Below, one piece after another: positions 49,651 through 60,380 of a stretch of DNA of 64,000 nucleotides. A model generated the notes under the pieces. That model was not told the DNA's origin. It saw only the letters and a program-made list of their open reading frames with translations, and did not search any database. The first letter of the stretch is position 1; each line of letters opens with the position of its first letter. Position numbers and translations under genes: made by a program. The stretch is from Nipponacmea schrenckii (Eukaryota; Mollusca; Gastropoda; Lottiidae). The stretch spans positions 5,222,208 through 5,286,207 of the forward strand of contig CM060203.1 of the NCBI GenBank assembly GCA_030562195.1, read 5' to 3'.

Positions 49651-52450
49651 GTTTAATGTAACTTTCCTACTATATATCTTATAAACGATGGTTCAGTGAT
49701 TATAAAAAAAATTTAGATGAGAAATGTCCATTAACGTTGTTTTTTAAAGTTTCTTTGAAGATGTAGAATGTGTTTAGTTGTAATGCACAATATTATTCAT
49801 ACCGAGAGTCGTAATAAACAGTTGTTGTGATACGGCGATGAACACTTAAAAGGAAGTTTTAAGATAAAAACTTGTTTTTGACACACATCTTACGTTTTTC
49901 TAAGGTATAAAATGACAACATCATTATTTAAAGAAAGTTTAACTTGACACAATCTTAATTATATATATGTTTTATAGATAGCTAATGAATCTTACAGCTG
50001 TACCTATATCACAGTTTCCCCTTGTACATACATTTTAATAAAATTTTCAATACATGAATATATGTCTCTTTATTTCGCGTTTGGTGGATGACAGAGCAGG
50101 GCTAATAAACGATAACCATACCCAAGACTAAAGAGTATTTCGATGTTATGAAAATGGTAAGAATATTTCAATGAAAGCGGCATTAAAAAATCCCTGATTC
50201 GTTATAAGACCGGACGATAAGTGAGGGTCAATGGTAGATATAACAGTATTAAGATGACGATGACAGAAAGGAAACTAAATGTACAATATCTACACCAATT
50301 CTTTAATAACACTATACACAACAAAACATAAACAAGATGAATCTTTATATCTTAATGATTTAAATTTCGACAATAACATAGCAAGCTTTGAAAATAGTAC
50401 TGGCCATCGTTTTTATATATCTATCTATCCATTTCTAAATTTCAAATTCTTCTAAACAGTAAGGTAAAGTACAGTCCCTGTAAGGCCATAAACTTTTACA
50501 GCCTATAATTTTCAATATAACTGTAAATACACACAACATAAAAATCACATTCAAATAGTCTCTAAAATATATAGCTTAACTAAAGTTAAATATGATTTCA
50601 AAATAATAATCTATTATAGAAAAAAAACCAAAAAACTAGAGGTTATATCAAATTGATCACAACAGCATTTCTAGCAAAAAGGTTACCAAGCAAAGAAAAA
50701 TAGCCTACTGGCATAAATAAACAATGCTACACATTACAAAAACCGACAGTTGTTTTATGATATCACTGGAAGCATCAAGTCTTCCTTGCACGAAGATATT
50801 TTAAATTTTCCTTCAGATTATGAATAATGCATTATTGTGATATTGAATTTCCCGATTCTATTCAATAAACAAGGATACAAAAAGTCCAATTAACATGAGA
50901 GGGCGGATAACATCCTATAAGAGGTTTAATGTTTCATATGCATTACGAGTTTTAAGAAGCCGTTTCCGGTAAGATTATTCATAGACCATATCTGACTGGA
51001 TCAAAACATAGTCCGCATCCCTTTTACATAATAAATAAATTAATGGATTTCTAGGATCATGATTAAATAGCGTCGACATGAGGACAAAATAATTCTTTCT
51101 CACATCACCTATTTCAAGGTGGTTTTTGCATATCATACATTTGCCAAGTGGAACTGTACCAATATTTATCTTTAGCATCAGAACCAGTGAATAGTGCACA
51201 CTATAAGACTTAAATATCAGTCCATTTCGTATATCAGACTGTAATTATTACATTAAACAATTAATAAAACCAGATTTCTAATATTAATTAACAATATTTG
51301 ACTAATTAATGATTGATAATTATCTAAATAACTGACTGTCACAGACTATAATTACATCACTGGCTTATTAATTCTTAATTAGTCTAATGAACGATATGCA
51401 ATATTTAATATTACTATCAACTAATATAATAAAATTATCATGCAGTATGTTGTTTTTCTCATACTATCGTCTTCAAAATTTTAATATCTTACGAACTGTG
51501 TCCAATATCATTGCTTTATTAGGCCCTTTCCTTGTATCACGGCAGCTTGTAAAAGTAAAAAAAGGTACACAAGTTACTGTTGTTCCATATAAACCTGCAA
51601 CCTCAAGATGTCTGATTACGACCCTGTTAAATGTTAATATATTGCAATAGAAACACCCTGATTAATTTTTTTTTATCGTGTTTCTATTATTGCATTGGTC
51701 GCATTCCATTGTGACGCTCCCTTTTCATTCTATACCATTCACTGTATGATAATCTCTCAAAATTTATTTTAAACAAATAAAGGGGATAAGAGGGTAAATA
51801 TTGACCTCGCTTAGATCAGTATTGGTGATCAGTATTGGTATCTTACCAATAGAAAGAAATAGCATTACTGAATTTAATATGATGGTAACCACTTGGCCAT
51901 AATATCAAATAACCACCACCCCCGCGTTACAAGATATGGTTGCTATAGGTAGTCACCTAGTCTTCAGTGACACGCTACAAGAGCATTTTAAATACATGTA
52001 TACATAACGCACACTATCAAAGAGAATCTATAATGGCATTCTCTCCAGGAATAATCCAAGAATGTTAAGGTCAACCTGACATCAGACATTTAATCTTTGA
52101 ACAATCTTATGTCGATTCAATTCTATTTTAGGCATTTTGATTCATAGCTTGACTAGAATTCCATTATTGCGAATTCTAAGCAATATATACTATGTACACC
52201 TTATGTTATTTGAATCATACCCGCCTGTTAATAACACTGTATAATAAATATTATTATCAAATATTCAATGAACCAACACTAAACTATGTCCAAATTTCAA
52301 CAATCAATTTCTTTTACGACTTTCCGATCAACATGGATTTAATATTTATTTTACATCACTTTCCATTATATGAGTAGAGCAAAGTTATAAAGGTTTTTAA
52401 GCAAGTTGATAAGAAATGTAATTCTGACATAAAACACGGTACATTTTTAG
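49651..52450. other. Intergenic, nothing recognised
   Basis: Long AT-rich stretch. Short open frames at 50,975-51,199 (minus) and 51,387-51,650 (plus) have no signature or splice context I can support. Confidence 0.4.
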
Positions 52451-52451
52451 T

Positions 52452-52592
52452 ATCATACGACCATATACTGTTATTATTGAACATGTCAAACGACCATATA
52501 CTCTTATTATTGAACATGTCATGTGACCATATACTGTTATTATTGAACATGTCATGTGATCATATACCGTTATTATTGAACATGTCATGTGA
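52452..52592. repeat. Tandem repeat, about 34-bp unit, four copies
   Basis: Four units of GACCATATACTGTTATTATT plus GAACATGTCATGT, with small changes (CTC for CTG, GATC for GACC). Confidence 0.9.
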
Positions 52593-53997
52593 CATTCATT
52601 TATAATAATATTTATGATATTATAGTGTTACAAACTTATAATCACAATATTTATGGCTTAGTTTATAACAGTACATTTTACTCAGCTTCACTGTGAAACT
52701 GCTAATCAAAACCATTTATCAAACTATTTTAGAGAAATGTCATATTCATCTAGCCTTTACAAGTCTAACCATCCCTTTGCAGCAGGACTTTATGACACTT
52801 TAGTGCACAAATTCATCATTATGAATAATCATAGCCTAATGAAAAAATAAACGTAAGAGGCAATATACACCACATGATATATTTTCAGATCTCTATGTCA
52901 TAGTTCAAATGAAAGGTTGAAAGCAAAGAAAGTAAAAGTAGAAAGCAATTTTAGGCAAATATTCAATAATAAAATCTACATAAATATATTGATCAACAGT
53001 GTTGTATGAAAATGATATAGAGCAATAATAAGTTTATACTAGTGTACCCATAAACTCTGACTTATCATGATTACTAATTATTATCAAGGTCAAGGGTCAT
53101 ATTTTGGGCAAGTTGGACTCAAGCTTGAAAAACCAATAATCCATGAGATTAAAAGGTTGTGTAGAACATATTCGTTAGTCAACATAGTCAACACAGGTCT
53201 AATGATAAGCTTCAAAGACAGATTTTGTATTGTGTTACAAACTTTAGAAGGAAAAGATTGTAAGACTGACCTTTCAGAACAATAGGGAAATATACATAAT
53301 ACAATGTACTCTTTGTTTTCTTAGGTATTTTATTATCTTGAACTCAAACAGCTAATATAAGGTGAACCATTATATGGCTCAGGCTTGCACCACTTCAGTC
53401 ACATATGTCCTGTTCTATTTAATATACACAATACCCTAATGGTACCAACAGCTTGATAATAATCTAATTATGGAAAGATCCTAGTACACTTAATACATGA
53501 TGTTTTAACTGATAAACATATGGTAATACAAGGATAGGCTATAGATATTGTCTTATGACTATTATCTAATTATATTGTATCTGTATTTTAATGCATTTAC
53601 TTTTACATTTAAGTTATTTAAAATATTAAACCTATATGTTACAGAGTTATTCATATATTATTCTTTATGTTTAAATTTTTGATAGACTTTATTTTACCGA
53701 TTTCCATCTAACTTCAAAGAATCAATACTTGTGTTTAAAACTTTCCAACTGTCAGGCAGTTTAGAGCCTTAGATTAGTTATAAGGTTTCATCCAAGCAAC
53801 ACTTACAGTCCACAACTTGAGACACCATATTCTACAATCACCAGCTAAGATGCACAACAAATAATTCAATATGTATTTAGATTGTAACAACTAAAAACAT
53901 TACAATGAGTTACAAGATCCAAAGAAAGACTATTATCCACAATAATTAAGAGGTATGGTATATATTGACATATAAAAGCAATAGTTGGTACATCTTT
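52593..53997 (-). other. Downstream of the Bcl-2-like gene, possible 3' UTR
   Basis: No other gene supported. TTTATT at 53,688-53,693 reads AATAAA on the minus strand, about 305 bases past the Bcl-2 stop, and is a plausible polyadenylation signal. The 72-codon open frame at 53,067-53,285 (plus) has no signature. Confidence 0.35.
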
Positions 53998-55276
53998 TCA
54001 TGACTTTTGGGTCAAAATGGCCCCTAATGTTAACACACCTATTGCTCCTGCTGCAAATCCACAAATATTACGAAAAGATTTCCAGGGGCTTTCATTTCTC
54101 CTTTCAGGTTCTCTGTCGTAAAAAGCAACAAATCCTTGCTGAAAATAGAAATACAATTGAAATAAAACACCACATATTACAGTAGGCCTATAGGTTTCAT
54201 ATATCCAAGGCCAAATCAGACAAGGGTTAATTGAATGTGTAATTTAAGATTGTTTTAATCATATCAAAATATAATATTGATCTGGGTACTATTTCACAGA
54301 TAAACAGAAAATAAAACACCCCCGATGTTTGAAATGAATGTATATTACATGTGGTTTCATTTTGTTATTGGTTGAAAATGTACTTGTTCAATTACAATAG
54401 AAACTTTGTGGTGACAGGATACTAAAAACTGGTTTTAGGTCTAATTAACATTTAATATTAATTTAAACTACGGTATATTTAAGCCGTAAAAAAGGATATA
54501 AAAAAGGGATGTTACTAAATTAACAGACCAACTTTTAATGTTACAGAATTTGTTTTTTGTTTTTTTTAAAAGTAGGCCTATGCCCTAAATCAACCCTGAA
54601 CCACCACGGCACAAAAGCAGAATAACTAAGCAATTTGGTCTGAAAATAATAATGGCAAACTGGAAGCTAAAATAGCTAAGAACAAGGGTCAAAATGGCAA
54701 CCCATTGAGGTAATACAAATGTAGCTTTTAGAACCAATTAAGCCAAAGGTGTGTAAACCATCTGTCCATTTCACCTGGCTGACCTTTCACCTTGGCTTAG
54801 AACCACTACCCCTCTGGCCTCTGCTTTAGCCATTAGCAGACAAAGAAACTATTTACCCATGAGTTGTGTGAATCTATCCATGGTTTTAAATCATTATCAC
54901 AGTATGTAGTAACCCAGTCCACGACATTATCCACCACATTAGGCATATTATTTTCAACACACTGTACACATATTGAACCTCCAAATGTAAACAATGCCAC
55001 AATTCGTCCCCAATTCACTCCATCACTAAACAATTCACTCACAACGGATCTGAAAGTCTGGTAGGCTATTCCTGGAGTTATTTCTAAATGATTTACCATA
55101 TCCTGGAATTGAGACCTATACCTATCTTCAAATTCATCTGCTAAACTTCGCATAGTTAAGCAAATCCTACTTGGTCCACCCTCGATCACGGGTCCATTTG
55201 GCCATATGTGGCCATTCTTACTTAATCTGTAATTCACATAGTCCTGAACAATATTCCTTGACAACTCGTTTTCCAT
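53998..55276 (-). CDS. Bcl-2 family protein, anti-apoptotic type
   Basis: Exons 54857-55276 and 53998-54138 (minus) join in phase 0 into 186 residues. BH4 is near residues 2-24 (VQDYVNYRLSKNGHIW), BH3 near 40-53 (LTMRSLADEFEDRY), BH1 near 81-100 (ELFSDGVNWGRIVALFTFGG), BH2 near 132-147 (PWIDSHNSW-QGFVAFY), and a hydrophobic tail anchor near 164-183 for outer mitochondrial or ER membrane. All four BH motifs suggest a pro-survival member that binds BH3 ligands. The intron falls right after the BH2 Trp codon, at or next to the position used in vertebrate BCL2/BCL2L1. I chose the ATG at 55,276, just before BH4; no upstream in-frame ATG is near. The BH4-BH3 loop is very short. Confidence 0.93.
54139..54856 (-). 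other. Intron of the Bcl-2-like gene
   Basis: Donor TCATGG|GTAAAT and acceptor TTTTCAG|CAAGG on the minus strand. The frame read through the donor stops after seven codons (VNSFFVC), which would remove half of BH2 and the membrane anchor. Confidence 0.85.
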
Positions 55277-56190
55277 CCTAAACACGTTTTATTGAACTTT
55301 TATCTAAATATCCATCCATACCGACTGGTGATAGATAATGTATGCAGAATTTTCACAAGAAATAATTAGATCTACAGTACAACAACCACTGAGTCGTTCA
55401 CAAACAGTTAGCTGTGTAAGGTCATTGCCATCTCGAATAACCAGACACTCAGTAGAAATAACCAGTGTAGACTTGGTCGTGTCAGGGCGATTTTATGATA
55501 ATCAGCCGGTATCCTGATCGATTTCTATTCGTATTGCGAGATGAAAATTATGCACTTAAAAAAAACGCATTTATGTTTTCCGAAACGCATTTTAATCATT
55601 ACAAAATGAGTCAGTAGTCGGTCACACATTGTAATTGCATGTACATTAAAAAAAAATTAAAGTATATTACATCGCATGGCAAATCTAACATCGTGTACAT
55701 ATATTATTCTATATTAGGTGGTCACGTAGGCCTACTTGAACACAGCAACATAGACTATTCTGTCAATCTCATACACATTTAACATTTTAGCATTATTTCA
55801 TCAAAATTTGTGATAACTATAATATACTGGTTATTTAGTGGAATATTAAATTTCTCCATGGGCTGAATGTCGGATGTAATATCATGAAACTCAGTCTCAA
55901 TGAAACGGTTTGAATATATTGGAATTTCCAACATTATGCAATAAACTTGAAACGAAAGTCTGATAATTTTTAATTCTTTTTGTGTGCAAAGGGAGACAAT
56001 TTTGATATAATTTGGTCTTTAGGATTCTTTTCCATTTCCAGTTGTTAATCACTGGTTATAAATTATTTAATAAAATGGTCACCATACTATAAACTATATA
56101 GCCTACGTGTCTTTCTTAAACGTGTTGTCTACGTGTGAATATACAAAATAAAACTATAACAGCTCGACAATATACAAATATAAATTAAAA
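55277..56190 (-). other. Upstream of the Bcl-2-like gene
   Basis: Presumed promoter and 5' untranslated region. No conserved element can be named. The next recognisable feature is the opposite-strand retrotransposon at about 56,200. Confidence 0.35.
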
Positions 56191-56275
56191 AACTTTTATG
56201 GAATGATCTCGGGGGAAAATTACAAACCAGCAACAAATTTTTAAACTTTCTTTCAACATTCCAATAATACAGAAA

Positions 56276-56937
56276 CGAAGAGAGAACAACGTAATGATAT
56301 TCAACCTACCAGAGTCAAAAGCCACAAACCTAGAACAAATAAGATCAGATGACAATGCGAATATCCAAATCCTATTGCAGATCTTGGGTATAGCAGGTAA
56401 ACCTCTACCAAACAAGATTAGACCAGTCAAATTAGTTCTACGCGACAACAGAGATCGTAGCACAATCTTTAATTCATGTAAAGACAAGAAAAGACATCCA
56501 GTCCTAAATAGGGTAATTGTTACGAGAGATCTAACACCAAGACAGAGAGATAACAACTAAGAATAGAGCTCAACAGAAGACAAATTCTTGGAGAAAAAGT
56601 AAGGATTAGAGGTGATAAGACAGTTCCCATACCATACCAATACACTGGAACCAATCTCAGCCATCAAGACCAACATCGCCAACCAACTCGTAGCACAATC
56701 GGTGACCAAATTCAGACAACCCCTAAACAAGTAGCCTTCAACAATAGAGTCAGATCCTCGACACGGCCGATTACCAGCACACCAACCCTTCCAACAAGCA
56801 TCATCAACAGATCACAAGCCTCTTCGAACCAAGCTGTTTCAGATTACCATCACCGGCTGATCGAATATGATGGAAACCTTTCTCTGAATGATTCAACCAG
56901 GACTGAAGAGGAGACAATGATTTATTGCGAGGGATCA
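56276..56937 (+). pseudogene. LINE ORF1 remnant
   Basis: The frame starts RRENNVMIFNLPESKATN and continues to ILGIAGKPLPNKIRPVKLVL, resembling the RNA-binding part of LINE ORF1 proteins (NNVxIFNLPES...LG...IxxVxRLG). It stops at about 56,560, then a shifted frame (RIELNRRQILGEKVRIRGDK and a Ser/Thr/Gln-rich stretch) leads toward the endonuclease. Confidence 0.65.
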
Positions 56938-56999
56938 GCAGGACAGAAAATCAGTACTGAATAGGTCCTTTGTTTTAACGAAACGCATCCAAATGAAAA

Positions 57000-57834
57000 T
57001 GTAAATAGATATGATGTTGTAAATAATATTGACAATGGTGATTTTAAAGATGTTGTAAGTAATATTGATATTGGTGATTTTAAAGTTATGTACAGCAACA
57101 TGGATAGCCTACTAAATAAAAGTAGTGAGTTAGAAGTAATAATAGACGAAGTTAAACCAAACATTATTGCTATTACAGAGTTTTTACCTAAGATAAATGC
57201 TGGAAACTTATGAGAAATAGAATTCTATCTAACTGGATTTGAGCTTTACTACAATAGACTAGATAGAGGTCGTGGAGTGTTAATATACATTAAAGATAAC
57301 ATAATATCAGAAAAAGAAGAGAAATTATCACTGTTAAACTTTGAGGAGATGATATGGTATAAATTGTCATTTGCCAATAGAGATGTTCTGATTGTGGGAT
57401 GTGTCTATCGCAGCCCCAACTCCACAGATGTTAACTCCCTAAACCTAAACAAAACCATCTAACGTGCCTGTAATAAATATCACAACGTTCTGATCATGGG
57501 TGACTTTAATTATTAGGAAATAGACTGGGAAACAGAGACAACAGCTCATCAATCCGAATAAACAACAAGCCAATTTATAAAATGCACTCAAGATAATTTC
57601 TTATTCAACACATAACAACCAAACCAACAAGACATGCGACATGGCAACACACCATCCTTACTGGATTTAATCTTCACAAAAGATGAAAACATGATATCAA
57701 ATTTAACCACCCTACCACCAATCGGCAAGAGCGACCACGTAACTCTACTATTCACAGCCAACATCGAACATCTCCAAACATCTAATTCATCAGACCACGC
57801 TACAGATTATACAAAGGCAACAACGAAGACATGA
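57000..57834 (+). pseudogene. LINE endonuclease (APE-type) remnant
   Basis: Recognisable in order: SNMDSLLNKSSELEVIIDEV, KPNIIAITE (catalytic Glu), RGGVxIYIKDN-like RGRGVLIYIKDN, VGCVYRSPNS, VLIMGDFNY (catalytic Asp/Asn), LLDLIFTKDENMI and GKSDHVTLLF (Ser-Asp-His). In-frame stops near 57,211, 57,460, 57,515 and 57,560 kill the frame, but each catalytic motif can still be read. Confidence 0.85.
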
Positions 57835-58289
57835 GAAAGAACATAGCTGAAGTTAATTGGGAAGATAAATTAGCTGACACTGATATTGAAAATACTTAGT
57901 TAACAATCAATAACATCCTTGAAGAAAACATGAAGAATTTCATACCCTTAACAACCCCAGTAAAAAGTAACAGAAGCCTCAGCTTTAAAGAAGAAAAGGA
58001 AGACCTGGTACAACTATTGCCGGAACAAGATTGCCTACAATTATGAAGCATATTGCGTTGCCAGAAATTTAGCTACTAAAACCCAACGGAAAGCCCAAAA
58101 AGGACCATGAAACTGGTATTGCATTAGGAATAAAAGACAGCCCCAAGGATTTCTGGAAATTCATCCACTCCAAGACTAAATCGACAAACTCAATCAATAA
58201 ATTGATCACAGAAGAAGGTGCACACTTAACAGAAAGCCTCGAAAAAGCCATAGAACTAAATAACTTCTTTGGTTCCGTTTTCACATAGA

Positions 58290-59727
58290 AGATATGTCAA
58301 ATTTACCTTTAGCCAATGATCATCTACCCCCAACCAGACTTGAACAAATACATATAACAGCTGAGATGGTCACTAAACGGCTAGGGGATCACTCGAAGTC
58401 ACCTGGTCCAGATGGATTTCATCCAAAAGTACTGAAAGAATTATCAGAAGTCATTGGTTTACCCCTATAAATTCTTTACCAAAGATCACTGAACGACGGA
58501 AAACTACCAACCAACTGGAAGGAAGCTAACGTCATCCCAATCTTCAAGAAGGAATCAAAATCCAAAGCGAATAACTACAGACCTGTCAGCCTCACTAGCA
58601 TTGTGGTCAAGACAATGGAATCAATAATAAGAAATGAACTAATGAAGTACCTGGAAAGCAACACATTACTAACTACTGCCATACCCATCGATGCAATTTA
58701 CTTGGATTTCCAGAAGGCGTTCGACAAAGTACCACACAAAAGACGTGTGATTAAAATGAAAAACTTGGGCATATCTGGTGATATTTTGAAGTGGGTGGAA
58801 AACAGAGAGTAACAATAAACCAAATTACACCACCTTGGAAAGAAGTTAGCAGTGGAGTTCCTCTGGGTAGTGTCCTAGGTGCTTTTCCTCGTGTACATTA
58901 ATGACATACCATCAATTGTACAATCAGTCGTCAAATTATTTGCAGATGATACAAAGCTTATGGGACCTAGTGGCCAGCAGTCTGGTATCACTGATCTCCA
59001 GGCAGACCTAAACAACCTAGTGGACTGGGCAAACAAATGGTTGAACATTGAAAAATGCAAGTCACTTCACTTTGGATTCAACAACCAGAAACACCAATTT
59101 TATATAGGAGATCCGACAACACTTCTACATCAAGAATCCCAAGAAAAAGAGAGTAGTTTTTCAAGACAACCTGAAATTCTCAACCCATATTGCAGACAAA
59201 ATCAAAAAGCAAATAGACTTGTAGGGATGATAAAGAGAACCTTCACCAATCTTGACAAAGAAATGTTCCTAGCATTATGCAAATCTTTAATCAGACCACA
59301 TCTTGAATATGCAGTAACTGCATGGTACCCAATATTGAAGAAAGATGTTGAAGGTATTGAAAACGTCCAAAGGCGAGCAACTAAAATCCTTAAGAACTTG
59401 AAACATCTGCTATACCCTGATAGACTAAGATCTCTAGGCCTACCAACTCTAGAATACCACAGAAAAAGAGCTGATATAATACAAGTCTGCAGAATTACCA
59501 GTGGTAAAGATAGACTCGGAACCGCAAACATATTTACCTATGCAAAAGAAACCAGAACCAGAGGCAATAACAAAAACTTGAAAACCACAAGTCAGATTGG
59601 ACGTCAGAAAAACCTCTTTCAGCCAGAGAACAATAAATACTTGCAATTCCCTACCAAATTCAGTAGTAGACTCAACAACGTTAAACCAGTTCAAATCCAA
59701 CTTAAACACCACATGGAAATATGACAA
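58290..59727 (+). pseudogene. LINE reverse transcriptase remnant
   Basis: The N-part reads KSPGPDGFHPKVLKELSEVI, NWKEANVIPIFKK, ANNYRPVSLTSIVVKTMESI. About 35-40 residues that should follow (the QHGFR.GRS region) are missing near 58,675, where the frame jumps straight to IDAIYLDFQKAFDKVPHKR. A stop at 58,810 and a frameshift in GSVLG near 58,880 follow. Then a 281-codon open frame holds VYINDIPS, LFADDTKLMG (the F/YADD catalytic motif) and the thumb and C-terminal part with RPHLEYAVTAWYP. Confidence 0.88.
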
Positions 59728-59780
59728 TTTTAAATTCTGGCCAAGCTCTATGCTAAAATAAAGAAGCTAACCTTTCAAGA

Positions 59781-60380
59781 ATAAACTTAAATCAAGTGAA
59801 ATGATCATTTGAGATTGTCAGATTTACACCTACCAATAATTGTTGTCAAAAACATTTACTTACAACCAGACATTTTGATATTCCGATTTTATTTAATTGC
59901 GCACCCCAACCAGTCAACTTTTTAGGTGGTCTAGAAGCGGTTACCGCTTACTATAGTCAGAAAACAGTATGAATACGTGACATTTTTGTGATTCTTGTAC
60001 ATAATTGATCTTAAATGATCCACAGAATATGACGGCAAAAGTCGTTTAGTTATAAGAAATAGTAAGAACCGTAGACATTTGACGGAAAAAAATTAAATGG
60101 TGCAAAATTGATTTTTTAATTCAGTCTTCTGTAAAGATACATAAAAAGTTTAGGAAAATTAAAATCATTTATGTATGTATGGTTGACCATAGAGATGAAA
60201 CCGTTTAGACTTGATTTATCAGTCTTCTAATTATAAACTATTTAAATAGTACCGGTAAGTCTTGACAATCTCGACACAGAAGGATCAAAATAAAGTTGGA
60301 ACTGCATGTATGGCTTGTTCATAGTCATATGACATCTGTGCTATGAAAAATACAATAAAGTATGAAACGCTGAAGCTTTT
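59781..60380. other. Intergenic, upstream of the acid phosphatase exons
   Basis: No supported gene. If the phosphatase start codon lies on a separate exon, it may be here, but I could not place it. Confidence 0.35.

Larger units (their letters stand above)
56200..59780 (+). mobile_element. Decayed non-LTR retrotransposon (CR1/Jockey-like group)
   Basis: A single plus-strand element with remnants of ORF1, an apurinic-type endonuclease and a reverse transcriptase in the expected order, broken by stops, frameshifts and at least one internal deletion. Endonuclease and RT motifs place it among CR1/L2/Jockey-type LINEs. The 3' end is near the AATAAAGAAG at 59,757-59,766. It is not expected to be active. 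It lies between the Bcl-2 and acid phosphatase genes and does not interrupt either. Confidence 0.88.

Noticed and set aside
53067..53285. 72-codon plus-strand open frame downstream of the Bcl-2 gene
   Set aside because: No splice context, signature or start evidence; probably chance within the 3' region.
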